A stretch of 64,000 nt of DNA from JAGVSR01 sp963825555 (GCA_963825555.1 CAWGTZ010000024.1:62001-126000), one strand, 5' to 3'; positions 1 to 8,149 are shown, numbered from the stretch's first letter. Translations and numbers: made by a program. Notes: generated by a model from the sequence alone, not told the origin.

Positions 1-276
1 CGAGAGCGCCAGTATTTCGATTTGCTTGCGGCCGTTGACCTGAGGTGCGCTGGCAAACAGCGCCGGTGCGCCCTCCATATGCGTCCGGTACGTCGCCTTG
101 ACATCCTTCGGGGCCTCGTCTGCCCAGAAGCGGCTGCCCTTGATATGCGGGACCTGGGCATGCTCCGCGGCGAGGGCGTTGGGAATGGGTGCGCGCTCGA
201 TCATGCTGGCGCAGCCGCCGCTCGCAAAAGCGGCTGCCAAGACAAGCCAGATCGGCAGGCGGCTCCCCACGTTCAT
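1..276 (-). CDS. Patatin-like phospholipase family lipoprotein, N-terminal part (cut by window edge)
   Basis: The minus strand is open from an ATG at 276 to the window edge, giving 92 residues. The N-terminus has a hydrophobic signal segment ending in a lipobox (FASGGC, Cys near residue 23), so a membrane-anchored lipoprotein is likely. The last visible residues (QIEILALS) match the lead-in to the glycine-rich oxyanion loop of patatin-like phospholipases, where GGGxxGAF would follow. The catalytic Ser and Asp lie outside the window, so the family call is an inference from this short match. The plus-strand reading frames across this stretch are shadows. Confidence 0.6.
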   Translation of the reverse strand, partial: MNVGSRLPIWLVLAAAFASGGCASMIERAPIPNALAAEHAQVPHIKGSRFWADEAPKDVKATYRTHMEGAPALFASAPQVNGRKQIEILALS

Positions 277-372
277 CCCCTCGATTCAGCCCCGATGGAG
301 CTTCTAGCATAGGCACGATTGGTAGCAAAACCGGTCATAGCGGCGGGAAGGCGACATCTATTTAGACGGAAA

Positions 373-401
373 TGAGGCCGCCCGGATGCAGGGCGGCCTC
401 A
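373..401 (-). terminator. Stem-loop downstream of the superoxide dismutase gene
   Basis: A perfect 11-bp inverted repeat (373-383 with 391-401, 7-nt loop) lies 47 nt past the superoxide dismutase stop codon on the minus strand. The tract after it on that strand is short (ATTTCC), so it is a weak intrinsic terminator or an mRNA-stabilising hairpin. Confidence 0.55.
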
Positions 402-447
402 CTGTAACTCCTCGGCACGGTTATTCAGAATGCGGAAAAATCCGGCT

Positions 448-1038
448 TCAGCCCATCATCTGGTCGACGTAGTCCCAATTCACGAGATTGTCGAACCAGG
501 CTTCCAGATACTTCGGGCGCGCGTTGCGATAGTCGATGTAGTAGCTGTGCTCCCATACGTCGCAGCCCAGGATCGGTTGGGCGCCGTGCATCAGCGGGTT
601 CTCGCCATTCGGGGTTTTGGCGATTTCGAGCTTACCGTCGCGGATGGTGAGCCAGCACCAGCCCGACCCGAACTGCGTCATGCCGGCGTTGATGAAGTCG
701 GCGCGCATTTTGTCGAAGCCACCGTATTCCTCCGCGAGACGCTCCAGGCGCCCTGGAATCTTCTTGCCGCCGCCGTTGGGCTTCATCCAGTTCCAGAAGT
801 GGATGTGGTTGTAATGCTGGCCTACGTTGTTCACGAGGCCCGCGTTCTTGCCGGCATAGGCGTCTGCGCAGATCTCTTCGATGGTTTTGCCTTCGAGGCC
901 CGAGCCGACCATTAGTTTGTTGCCATTGTCCACGTAGGCGAGGTGATGCTTGTCGTGATGGAACTGCAGCGTCTCGGCGGACATATAAGGCTGCAGGGCG
1001 TCGTAGGCGTAAGGCAGGTCGGGAAGCTTGAATGTCAT
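448..1038 (-). CDS. sodB: Superoxide dismutase, Fe-type
   Basis: A 196-residue protein that converts superoxide to oxygen and hydrogen peroxide. The metal ligands are visible: His27, the His of the YNHIHFW segment (about residue 78), and the Asp and His of DVWEHSYYIDY. A Gln at residue 74 just before the second ligand, and a Gly rather than Gln in the later KTPNGENPL segment, favour the Fe or cambialistic type over Mn. The length is normal for the family. The frame stays open 80 codons further upstream, but the ATG at 1038 gives MTFKLPDLPYAYDAL, the standard start. No signal peptide is seen, so it is cytoplasmic. It appears monocistronic with a hairpin downstream. Confidence 0.95.
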   Translation of the reverse strand: MTFKLPDLPYAYDALQPYMSAETLQFHHDKHHLAYVDNGNKLMVGSGLEGKTIEEICADAYAGKNAGLVNNVGQHYNHIHFWNWMKPNGGGKKIPGRLERLAEEYGGFDKMRADFINAGMTQFGSGWCWLTIRDGKLEIAKTPNGENPLMHGAQPILGCDVWEHSYYIDYRNARPKYLEAWFDNLVNWDYVDQMMG

Positions 1039-1160
1039 GGGATCGATCTCCGGTATTTGGCGGGGGTTGGGCCTCAGACCCGCAGGGAAACCCTCTTGGC
1101 CGGGGCGCAAACTAGCCGCGCAGCCGTCGCGAAACAAGGCCGGGTCCTGAAGAAGCCGGC

Positions 1161-1811
1161 TCAATCGGCGAGTTCGATCAAAAACTCGTTCCGCCTCAGG
1201 AACGGCAGCGACCAAGGCGGGTTGTAGAAGGCCGCGATCGGGGCCGCGGCAGGCTTCAGGTTTTCTGAACTCACCCAATTTTCCAGCTTTTCGCGGTGTT
1301 CGGCAAGGTTGGCATCGCTCGACCAGCCGGAAAAGCGGATGGCAGCGTAGCGCTTTGCAGGTTCAGCAATCAGAGTGACGCGCGGGTTGTTGGGGACGGG
1401 GAGCGTTTCCATTGAATAGCCTTGGGGCATCATGAACCGCACTTTCCAAGCATCGCCCGCATTCTGCTGTGTCACGGGTACGGTCATGGCGATTTTCTCG
1501 CTCTTCTGCTGTGTCACCGGCGTCGTCATGTCGATCTTCTGGCGCGTGGTATTGTTGCCGAAGATGTAGTCGGCGAGCAGGCGGAATCCGGCATTGATCG
1601 CCGTGCTGCGATCCCCTGACGTGGTGACCTCCGCCGCCAGCAGCGGCTGATAGCGGCGGATCTCGAAATCCCCGTCCTTGCGCTCGATGGTGAAAGAGGG
1701 CTCGTCTGAAGCCATGGCTATCAACGTCGGAAATGCGGCCGCTGCGATGGCGCATAAGACCGCAAGAAGTGCGAGGGTGCGAGGTCGCGGGACCGGAATT
1801 CGTCGGAACAT
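1161..1811 (-). CDS. SOUL heme-binding family protein, exported
   Basis: About 216 residues with an N-terminal hydrophobic segment (LALLAVLCAIAAAAFPTLIAMA) that is a signal peptide or anchor. It is followed by a SOUL domain: FTIERKDGDFEIRRYQP, then NAGFRLLADYIFGNN and the paired MTTPVTQQ / MTVPVTQQ segments typical of bacterial SOUL proteins. The family binds heme or porphyrins in eukaryotes; the bacterial role is unknown. I chose the ATG at 1811; a TTG two codons upstream (1817) is also possible. No neighbour suggests a pathway. Confidence 0.85.
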   Translation of the reverse strand: MFRRIPVPRPRTLALLAVLCAIAAAAFPTLIAMASDEPSFTIERKDGDFEIRRYQPLLAAEVTTSGDRSTAINAGFRLLADYIFGNNTTRQKIDMTTPVTQQKSEKIAMTVPVTQQNAGDAWKVRFMMPQGYSMETLPVPNNPRVTLIAEPAKRYAAIRFSGWSSDANLAEHREKLENWVSSENLKPAAAPIAAFYNPPWSLPFLRRNEFLIELAD

Positions 1812-1956
1812 TTGCAATCAATTTTCTGGCTTGAGTGTCTCATGTCCGTCAACGCGGAAATGTGACCTGTTGGATCAAAAGCCACAAAGCCGTGCCTCAA
1901 AAGAGGCGCTATGACAACCGATCTGGATGCGAGGCGGCCCTCAAACGGGTCTTTTG

Positions 1957-1996
1957 AAAAGAAAAAGGGGCGCCCCGACCCTGAGCGGGGCGCCCC
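1957..1996 (-). terminator. Strong intrinsic terminator with no recognised gene
   Basis: An 11-bp GC-rich inverted repeat (1967-1977 with 1986-1996) is followed on the minus strand by TTTTTCTTTT. This is a textbook Rho-independent terminator for leftward transcription, yet no convincing minus-strand gene precedes it. The SOUL gene starts downstream of it on the same strand. It may end a small RNA. Confidence 0.75.
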
Positions 1997-2055
1997 CGTG
2001 GATCACGCCGGGGAAGTATGGATCTCAGGGTGAATGCACTTTGACTCCCGGGCGC

Positions 2056-2093
2056 TGAATGCGTTCTGAATGCCGCGTTCATCTGCCGTTCAT
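2056..2093 (+). promoter_or_regulatory. Four-unit 11-bp-phased TGAAT/TTCAT repeat array
   Basis: Four pentamers start exactly 11 bp apart: TGAAT at 2056 and 2067, then TTCAT at 2078 and 2089. Spacing of one helical turn is usual for OmpR/PhoB-type response-regulator sites. The right half (GTTCAT, six bases, TTCATGT; 2077-2095) recurs at 23801-23819. It lies about 245 bp upstream of the adaptor gene. The regulator is not identifiable from the window. Confidence 0.5.
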
Positions 2094-2338
2094 GTTTCTG
2101 ATCCGTGCCGGGTGCATTTTCACCTTTGCAGTGAAGGTCGGTCAGGTATCCGACCCGCAGGGCTAGTCCCACACGGCGGACCAAGCCCTATGGACCGATT
2201 TTTCTGGGTTTGAGATGCGTCTTCCTTTCTTCTTTTTCATGTTGCGAAGCGACGGAAGGCGCCGTGTCGCACGTATTCTCCATGAGGACGCTCGAAACGT
2301 ATGATTGACTATCCGACAAGGAGAAGCCCGAACCTGCC

Positions 2339-3814
2339 ATGACATCCTATTCCTTGAGCCGCCTGTTCACGCTCGCCGTCCCCGTTGCGCTTGCAGCTGT
2401 GGGGGCAGCTTGGCTGATGAACATCGGCGGCAACACTGAGCGGCGCTTCACATACGAAACCATCACGGCGGAGAAGGGGCTTATCCGGCGCATCGTCTCG
2501 ACGTCCGGACCCGTGCGCGCCCTGGTTACTGTCAGTATCGGCTCTTATCTCTCCGGCCCCATCGAGACGGTCAGCGCCGATTTCAACAGCGAGGTGAAAA
2601 CGGGTGATGTGCTTGCGACGCTCGACAAGCGGACGTTCGCCGCTGCCGTCGCACAGGCAGAGGCCAATCTGCTCGCTGCCGAGGCGGCTCTGACCAATCA
2701 GAAGGCTGCGCTCGTGAAGGCTGAAGCTGTGCTGCGCAACGCGGAAAGGACGATCGAGCGTCAAGAGTCGCTGGCTGCAAAGAAGTTCGCCAGCGAACAG
2801 TCGCTTGACAATGCTATTCGGGACCGGGACGTCGCCACGGCCGAGATCTCGGTGGCTAATGCACAGATCGAGACGGCCGAGGCTACGATCGTTCAGCGCA
2901 GGGCGGCCTTGGAGTCGGCCCGCGTCGATCTTGAACGGGCCGAGATCCGCTCGCCCATCAGCGGAACCGTCATCTCGAGATCCGTCGATCCGGGCCAGAC
3001 GGTTGCTTCCAGCTTCCAGGCGCCGGAGCTGTTCAAGATCGCACAGGACCTGTCGCGCATCCGCATCGAGGCGCAGGTGAACGAAGCCGATGTTGGCTCC
3101 GTTGCGGAGGGCAATCCGGTGACCTTCACGGTGGACGCCTATCCAGAACGCGATTTCGAGGGCCGGGTCACACAGGTCCGCCTCGCTTCGACCGAGCTGA
3201 ACAACGTCGTCACTTATACCGTCATCATCGAAGCGATGAATGAGGATCGGCGGCTGTTCCCGGGGATGACTGCCAACGTACGTATCGAGAGCGCGCGTCG
3301 CGACGGTGTGTTGCGGATTGCGAACGACGCCTTGCGCTTCCGCCCGCGGGAGGGATCCTTCGTCTCAACCCGTTCGGGGGACGACACGGACGCACGTGCG
3401 GAGCGGACCGTCGAGCGTCTGACGGGCGAATTGGATTTGACACCCGGCCAGGTGGCCCGGCTCCGGGAGGAAATAGCGGCCATCGCGGCCGAGAGCCGTT
3501 CGGGCGCCCCGCCCTCCGGGATGACTTCGGCACCGATGTTCGATCCCAATGCGTTCCGGCAGAAGCTGATGATGCGTATTTCGCAGTCCATCGTTCCCAC
3601 GATGAGCGACGAGCAGCGGCAAATCTTCGACAGGTGGAAACTGGGCCGGGAAAGCTCGCGTATGGCGGTGCTATGGGTGCTGGGGCCGGACGGCAAGCCC
3701 GAGCGGCGCAGCGCACGGACCGGTCTTGCCGATGACCAGTTTACGGAGGTCCTCAGCGGTGAGATCGCCGAGGGAGACAAACTGATCGTCCGCATGCGCG
3801 AGGCGACGAAATGA
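2339..3814 (+). CDS. MacA/HlyD-type periplasmic adaptor of an ABC exporter, with LTXXQ-like insertion
   Basis: 491 residues: one N-terminal membrane segment (about 8-27), a lipoyl/hairpin region with a long coiled coil rich in Ala and Glu (about 85-200), then a beta-barrel region (SPISGTVISR, GMTANVRIES). It would link the inner-membrane MacB-like transporter to an outer-membrane channel. Residues about 345-435 are unusual: a helical stretch with LTPGQVARLREEI and, later, MSDEQRQIFDRW, resembling the LTXXQ motifs of Spy/CpxP periplasmic proteins, inserted before the last strands. ATG at 2339 follows AAGGAG. Its stop overlaps the ATPase start by 4 nt, so the three exporter genes form one operon. 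Confidence 0.85.
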   Translation: MTSYSLSRLFTLAVPVALAAVGAAWLMNIGGNTERRFTYETITAEKGLIRRIVSTSGPVRALVTVSIGSYLSGPIETVSADFNSEVKTGDVLATLDKRTFAAAVAQAEANLLAAEAALTNQKAALVKAEAVLRNAERTIERQESLAAKKFASEQSLDNAIRDRDVATAEISVANAQIETAEATIVQRRAALESARVDLERAEIRSPISGTVISRSVDPGQTVASSFQAPELFKIAQDLSRIRIEAQVNEADVGSVAEGNPVTFTVDAYPERDFEGRVTQVRLASTELNNVVTYTVIIEAMNEDRRLFPGMTANVRIESARRDGVLRIANDALRFRPREGSFVSTRSGDDTDARAERTVERLTGELDLTPGQVARLREEIAAIAAESRSGAPPSGMTSAPMFDPNAFRQKLMMRISQSIVPTMSDEQRQIFDRWKLGRESSRMAVLWVLGPDGKPERRSARTGLADDQFTEVLSGEIAEGDKLIVRMREATK

Positions 3815-4554
3815 CGGAACACCTTGCAACGACGACCTCGGGCAACCGACCGATCATCGTCGCACGCGACCTGCACAAGATCTATCGCATGGGGGATCAG
3901 GAACTCAGGGCCCTGGACGGCGTGTCGCTGAGTATCGCCGCCGGCGACTTCGTGGCCATTATGGGCGCCTCCGGATCAGGAAAATCCACCCTCATGAACC
4001 TTATCGGTGGCCTCGATACGCCAACAGCAGGCAGCCTCGAACTGGATGGGCGCGATATCGGGGCGATGACTTCCGACGAACTGGCCGAAATGCGCAACCG
4101 GACCATCGGCTTTGTATTCCAGCAGTTCAATCTCCTGCCCAGAACCCCGGCGATCCGACAGGTCATGCTGCCCCTTCTGTATGCGCATCCCCGGCCGGCC
4201 GACATGGAGGCAGAGGCGCGCCGGCGGCTTGAACAGGTTGGACTGAGCGAGCGCATCGATCATCTTCCCCGTCAGCTGTCCGGCGGTCAGCAGCAGCGCG
4301 TGGCGATTGCGCGTGCGCTCGTCAACAATCCCAAGATTTTGCTCGCCGACGAGCCGACTGGCGCCCTCGACAGCCGTACTTCGGAGGAGACCATGCGGCT
4401 TTTCGCTGATCTCAACCGCCAGGGGATCACCGTGGTGCTCGTCACTCACGAAGCCGATATCGCTGGATGGGCCAGTCGCCGGATCGTTTTTCGGGACGGG
4501 CGCATCATTGCGGATGTGCGCCAGGAGCCGCGCACGGCGGAGGCGGCCGAATGA
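3811..4554 (+). CDS. MacB/LolD-type ABC transporter ATPase
   Basis: 247 residues with all the nucleotide-binding motifs: Walker A GASGSGKST (about residue 52), Q-loop VFQQFNLLP, signature LSGGQQQRVAIARAL, Walker B ILLADEPTGALDS, and the switch His in LVTHEADIA. It powers the permease encoded next. In E. coli MacB the ATPase and permease are one chain; here they are separate, with 4-nt overlaps (ATGA) on both sides that imply translational coupling. The substrate cannot be told from sequence; the family exports macrolides, peptides or lipoproteins. Confidence 0.93.
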   Translation: MTEHLATTTSGNRPIIVARDLHKIYRMGDQELRALDGVSLSIAAGDFVAIMGASGSGKSTLMNLIGGLDTPTAGSLELDGRDIGAMTSDELAEMRNRTIGFVFQQFNLLPRTPAIRQVMLPLLYAHPRPADMEAEARRRLEQVGLSERIDHLPRQLSGGQQQRVAIARALVNNPKILLADEPTGALDSRTSEETMRLFADLNRQGITVVLVTHEADIAGWASRRIVFRDGRIIADVRQEPRTAEAAE

Positions 4555-5783
4555 CCCTGCAGGACAGCCTTCTGGTGGCGCTGACCGCTCTCAGGACCAA
4601 CCTTCTGCGCTCGATTCTGACGACGCTCGGCATCGTCATCGGTGTCGCTTCAGTCATTATTCTCGTTGCTGTCGGCAATGGGGCGGCCGGCGAGGTGAAC
4701 CGCCAGATCACGGCGCTCGGAACCAATATGCTGGTCGTGTTTCCCAACGCCTTGCGGATCATGGGACGTTCAAGCGAGGCCGGCACGGCGCTCCCGCTGT
4801 CGGAAGGAGATGTGACTGCACTGCGCGACAAGGTTTACGGCGTCACCGGGATATCGGGCCAAGTAGATGCCTCGGTTCCCGTCGTGCGTGGCAATCTCAA
4901 TTGGACAACCGCAGTCAGCGGCGTTCACGCCGATTACACTTTCGTTCGGGACTGGCCCATTGCGGAGGGGCGGGAAATTACCCCTCTAGACGTGCGCACG
5001 GGTGCACGGGTTGCTCTCATTGGCGCAACCGCCGCGAAGCAGCTTTTCCCAGGCGAGAACCCAGTCGGCGCCGAGGTGCGCATCAAGAATGTTCCATTTC
5101 AGATCGTGGGCCTCCTGTCCGTCAAGGGCCAGTCGACCATGGGCCGCGACCAGGACGATCTCGTGTTGATTCCGATATCGACGGCGCGCAACAGGATTGT
5201 GGGCAAAAGTGATGTGCAGGTCGATCAAGTCGGTCGAATGTATGTGAAGTTCGAGCCCGAGGCCGATATGAAGGCGGCGCAAGAGGAAATCGAAAGCGTT
5301 CTTCGCCAGCGGCGAAGGAGCGGACCCAATAATGACGATACGTTCGCGGTCCGCAATATGGCTGAATTCATGCGGGCGAGAACGGAGGTGCTTTCCACGT
5401 TGAGTTACCTGTTGGGCGCCACGTCTATCATCTCGCTGATCGTCGGCGGGATCGGAATTATGAACATAATGCTGGTTTCCGTGACAGAACGGACACGTGA
5501 GATCGGCCTCAGAATGGCGGTCGGGGGCCGGAAGCGCGATATTTTGATGCAATTTCTTGTGGAGGCCGTCACGCTTTGCATTCTCGGTGGGCTCATTGGG
5601 ACAGCCCTGGGTATTTGCATCGCATGGATCGTTGCCTTTATTGCGAACTGGCCGGTTGCAATCAATCCAGCCGTTATCGGAGGTGCCATGGGCGCTGCCG
5701 CGCTGACGGGGCTGGTGTTCGGATTTTTTCCCGCCCGAAGGGCTGCCGGCCTCAATCCCATCGATGCGCTTCGGAGCGAATAA
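4551..5783 (+). CDS. MacB-type ABC transporter permease (FtsX family)
   Basis: 410 residues. A first membrane helix (RSILTTLGIVIGVASVIILVAVGNG) is followed by a large periplasmic MacB_PCD-like domain (about 50-270) and three C-terminal helices including IISLIVGGIGIMNIMLVSVTERTREIGLRMAVG, the FtsX/MacB hallmark. The C-terminal PARRAAGLNPIDALRSE is also characteristic. The frame is open upstream, but ATG 4551, overlapping the ATPase stop, is the sensible start. It works with the preceding ATPase and adaptor as a tripartite exporter; no outer-membrane TolC gene is adjacent. Confidence 0.93.
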   Translation: MTLQDSLLVALTALRTNLLRSILTTLGIVIGVASVIILVAVGNGAAGEVNRQITALGTNMLVVFPNALRIMGRSSEAGTALPLSEGDVTALRDKVYGVTGISGQVDASVPVVRGNLNWTTAVSGVHADYTFVRDWPIAEGREITPLDVRTGARVALIGATAAKQLFPGENPVGAEVRIKNVPFQIVGLLSVKGQSTMGRDQDDLVLIPISTARNRIVGKSDVQVDQVGRMYVKFEPEADMKAAQEEIESVLRQRRRSGPNNDDTFAVRNMAEFMRARTEVLSTLSYLLGATSIISLIVGGIGIMNIMLVSVTERTREIGLRMAVGGRKRDILMQFLVEAVTLCILGGLIGTALGICIAWIVAFIANWPVAINPAVIGGAMGAAALTGLVFGFFPARRAAGLNPIDALRSE

Positions 5784-5878
5784 ATCCCAAGATGACAAAC
5801 TTTCGTTTTGTGATTTGTCGCTAAATTCCAGAATCAAATTATGGAATAAACCAAGCACTCCATATCAGTTTCAAAGCT

Positions 5879-6061
5879 TTGCCGGCGGATCAGCAGCACG
5901 CGATGCTGTTGAGAGAGTTTCTGCATTCGTGCGGCAAAAAAGGGGCTGCCTTCAGAGTTCGCTGGCGATATAAAGCGACGGGGTCCGTAATAGAAATCGA
6001 AAACATGCCCGCGGGTGTGGAGTTTGCAATCAAAGGGAATGCATCGTCATGGCAGCTGTAA
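5879..6061 (+). CDS. Possible short leader ORF overlapping the H-NS-family gene
   Basis: A 60-codon frame from a TTG at 5879 (or ATG at 5903) runs into and ends inside the next gene's first codons. Its product is basic and looks somewhat protein-like (FRVRWRYKATGSVIEIENMP), but no clear ribosome-binding site precedes either start and I recognise no family. It could be a translationally coupled leader or chance. Confidence 0.2.
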   Translation: MPADQQHAMLLREFLHSCGKKGAAFRVRWRYKATGSVIEIENMPAGVEFAIKGNASSWQL

Positions 6062-6369
6062 GCGTCGAGAAAATGTCGTTGAGAGAGATCAACGACTTGG
6101 AGGCAAAAATCGCCAAGGCTAAATCAGCTGCGCGTGAAAAGGCGAAAGTTGATCTCAAGGCCAAGATTGATCGTCTGCTCCAAGGCTCGGGCTTCACGAT
6201 TGGCGATCTGTACGGGAACGTGGGCCGTGGACGTGGCCGTCCTAAAACTGCTGTCAAATATGCCAATCCCGAAAATCGCAGCGAAACCTGGACGGGGCGC
6301 GGCCGCAAGCCGAACTGGCTGGTTGCGCGCATGAAGAAGGGTGCCAAGCTCGACGATTTTGCTCTCTAA
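6049..6369 (+). CDS. H-NS histone family nucleoid protein
   Basis: 106 residues. The N-terminal half is a coiled-coil dimerisation region (SLREINDLEAKIAKAKSAAREKAKVDL), followed by a basic linker (GRGRGRPKT, AT-hook-like) and the H-NS family DNA-binding segment (KYANPENRSETWTGRGRKP, then NWL). Such proteins silence AT-rich DNA and bend promoters. The 265 bp upstream are markedly more AT-rich than the surroundings, which fits autoregulation. It stands alone and ends at a 16-bp perfect hairpin terminator. Confidence 0.92.
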   Translation: MAAVSVEKMSLREINDLEAKIAKAKSAAREKAKVDLKAKIDRLLQGSGFTIGDLYGNVGRGRGRPKTAVKYANPENRSETWTGRGRKPNWLVARMKKGAKLDDFAL

Positions 6370-6430
6370 GGCAGAGAGCATTCTGTTGCGGCTTGGCCGC
6401 CAATTGACGGGTGTCCGCACATCAATACGC

Positions 6431-6466
6431 AAAAGAACTGCCGCGAGACATCGCGGCAGTTCTTTT
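6431..6466. terminator. Bidirectional terminator between convergent genes
   Basis: A 16-bp perfect inverted repeat (6431-6446 with 6451-6466, GACA loop) bears AAAA at one end and TTTT at the other, so it can end transcription from both the H-NS-family gene and the converging small membrane protein gene. Confidence 0.85.
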
Positions 6467-6519
6467 CGTGTTGGTTCACAGAAAGCGGAAACAGTCTGGG
6501 CTAGGCCAAGCTGGGCGTC

Positions 6520-6771
6520 TCAGTTCTTGACGCTGTAGATGTATTCCCAGGCGAACAGGCAAACGGCATAGGCCGCGGAAAGAACAAGGAACGTATCCGC
6601 GACCTGGCGCGGCTCACCGTCGACGAGAGCCAGCAATTCCGGCGCGTGATGGGCGGTCAGCGCCAGCCCGGCAAAGAACACCGTGAAGCCGCAGAAAACG
6701 ATTTGCACGAAACGTTGAGAGCGGAGACGGATCTCGCTGACGAACTCGTCGTCGTCGACGTCGTTGTTCAT
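6520..6771 (-). CDS. Small two-helix membrane protein
   Basis: 83 residues from the ATG at 6771 (MNNDVDDDEFVSEIRLRS). An acidic N-terminus is followed by two predicted membrane helices, about residues 24-44 (FVQIVFCGFTVFFAGLALTA) and 60-78 (ADTFLVLSAAYAVCLFAWEYIY). I do not recognise a named family. A start 19 codons upstream is possible but gives an unlikely N-terminal extension. It sits downstream of no obvious operon partner; cca follows on the same strand 110 bp further upstream. Confidence 0.65.
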   Translation of the reverse strand: MNNDVDDDEFVSEIRLRSQRFVQIVFCGFTVFFAGLALTAHHAPELLALVDGEPRQVADTFLVLSAAYAVCLFAWEYIYSVKN

Positions 6772-6880
6772 GGGGCCATGCCTACGCGGGTACAGAACAA
6801 ACAAGGCTTCAAATGCGGGGCTCTGCAAGAGCCGCGCCGGAAAATCATAGCCTCAGACGTATCCGGCGTGAAGCACCGAT

Positions 6881-8149
6881 TTACCGCTCCTTAACGTTGA
6901 CGAGCGCGTGGAGCCGCTGGTGGATCAGAGCCGCATCGTCCGGGAACCCCGCGGCCATCCACCACTGATCGAGCAAGGAGAGAATCTGCCCGACTTCGGG
7001 ACCGGACTGGATACCAAGCGCCAGGACATCCTTGCCGCTCACGGGCAATACTGGAACGGTCCAGCGATCCGGGAGCCACAGGCGCTTCAGGTAGGCGCTG
7101 TCGTTCATCTCGGCGGCGACATCGCGTGCCCATGACACGAGCAGGCCGTCGCGGAACGCCGGCGCGCCGCTGCGGTAGATGTACATCTGCGACCACGTTT
7201 CGGGTTCGCGGGTATCGAAGGCCCTGTCGGGGAGCTGAAGATCTGCGAGGCGCTCATACTCTGCCTTCGAGAGCCGAAGTTGTTCCTTCAGGGCCGCGGC
7301 CGCATCAGGCTCGCGCACGGCAAGCGCATAGAGCCGCCGGATCGGATCCGGCGGAATCGCGTTCAAAGCCTCGATGCCCACGAGCCGTGCAAGCGTGACA
7401 AGATCTCCAGCCCGCCCGAGGATGCGAGGCAGGATGCCTGCTTCGTCCATTTCCGAGAGCGATAGAAGGGCAAAGGGAGCTACGATCAGTTTCATCAGTT
7501 CGGCGCGAATACGCTCGGCCGAAATGCGCTCCAGACCCTCCTGGAGCGCCGAGCAGGCCAGATGCCCCTCGCCGTCGATCCCGCCGTTCGCATACTCGGC
7601 CGTGAACCGGTAGAAGCGCAGGATCCGGAGATAGTCCTCCGCGATGCGATCCTCGGGCCGCCCGATGAAGCGAACGCGGTGGCCGGTCAGATCCGCGACG
7701 CCACCCACAAAATCGTGCAGTGTGCCGTCGGCGTCGCAGTAGAGCGCGTTGATCGTGAAATCGCGCCGGTGTGCGTCCGCCGACCAATCCTCCGTGAAGG
7801 CCACCGTGGCATGGCGACCGTGGGTCTCCACGTCACGGCGTAGCGTCGTTACCTCGAAAGGCTTGTGTCCGGCCAGGATCGTGACGGTTCCATGCGCGAC
7901 ACCTGTTGGAATGGCCTGAAGACCGGCCCTTTCGGCGCGGGCCATGACCTCTTCGGGGTGTACCGAGGTTGCAATGTCTATGTCTTTTACCGGCCGGCCG
8001 AGCAGGGTATTGCGGACCGCCCCGCCCACGATGCGGGCCGTGCCGCCACCGTCCATCACGGTCTGAAGGACGAACTGGGTATCTGGTGCGTTGAGCCAAC
8101 CGGCCGAAACCAGCAGGGGGTGGGGCTTCAGGGAACCGCGAAACGTCAC
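6881..8149 (-). CDS. cca: CCA tRNA nucleotidyltransferase
   Basis: 422 residues. It adds or repairs the 3'-CCA end of tRNAs. The class II nucleotidyltransferase head is clear: RIVGGAVRNTLLGRPVKDIDIATS with the catalytic DxD pair near residue 58, RRDFTINALY, and RIAEDYLRILRFYRF with the basic nucleotide-selecting helix. The C-terminal part matches the alphaproteobacterial long form without an obvious HD domain. It is last in a tight minus-strand operon: nudix hydrolase, DUF6111 protein, then cca, with gaps of 24 and 12 bp. This order is common in Hyphomicrobiales. Confidence 0.95.
   Translation of the reverse strand: MTFRGSLKPHPLLVSAGWLNAPDTQFVLQTVMDGGGTARIVGGAVRNTLLGRPVKDIDIATSVHPEEVMARAERAGLQAIPTGVAHGTVTILAGHKPFEVTTLRRDVETHGRHATVAFTEDWSADAHRRDFTINALYCDADGTLHDFVGGVADLTGHRVRFIGRPEDRIAEDYLRILRFYRFTAEYANGGIDGEGHLACSALQEGLERISAERIRAELMKLIVAPFALLSLSEMDEAGILPRILGRAGDLVTLARLVGIEALNAIPPDPIRRLYALAVREPDAAAALKEQLRLSKAEYERLADLQLPDRAFDTREPETWSQMYIYRSGAPAFRDGLLVSWARDVAAEMNDSAYLKRLWLPDRWTVPVLPVSGKDVLALGIQSGPEVGQILSLLDQWWMAAGFPDDAALIHQRLHALVNVKER

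Larger units (their letters stand above)
1812..2338. other. Intergenic region upstream of the exporter operon
   Basis: This 527-bp gap holds no convincing gene. Two short minus-strand frames (1909-2184 and 2163-2345) read through the terminator hairpin or into the macA start and look non-coding. It contains a strong minus-strand terminator (1957-1996), a phased repeat array (2056-2093), a stem-loop at about 2137-2156 (GGTCGG/CCGACC) and the AAGGAG ribosome-binding site of the adaptor gene near 2318-2323. Confidence 0.6.

Noticed and set aside
1909..2184. 91-codon minus-strand ORF upstream of macA
   Set aside because: It reads straight through a strong terminator hairpin and the repeat array, so it is unlikely to be coding.
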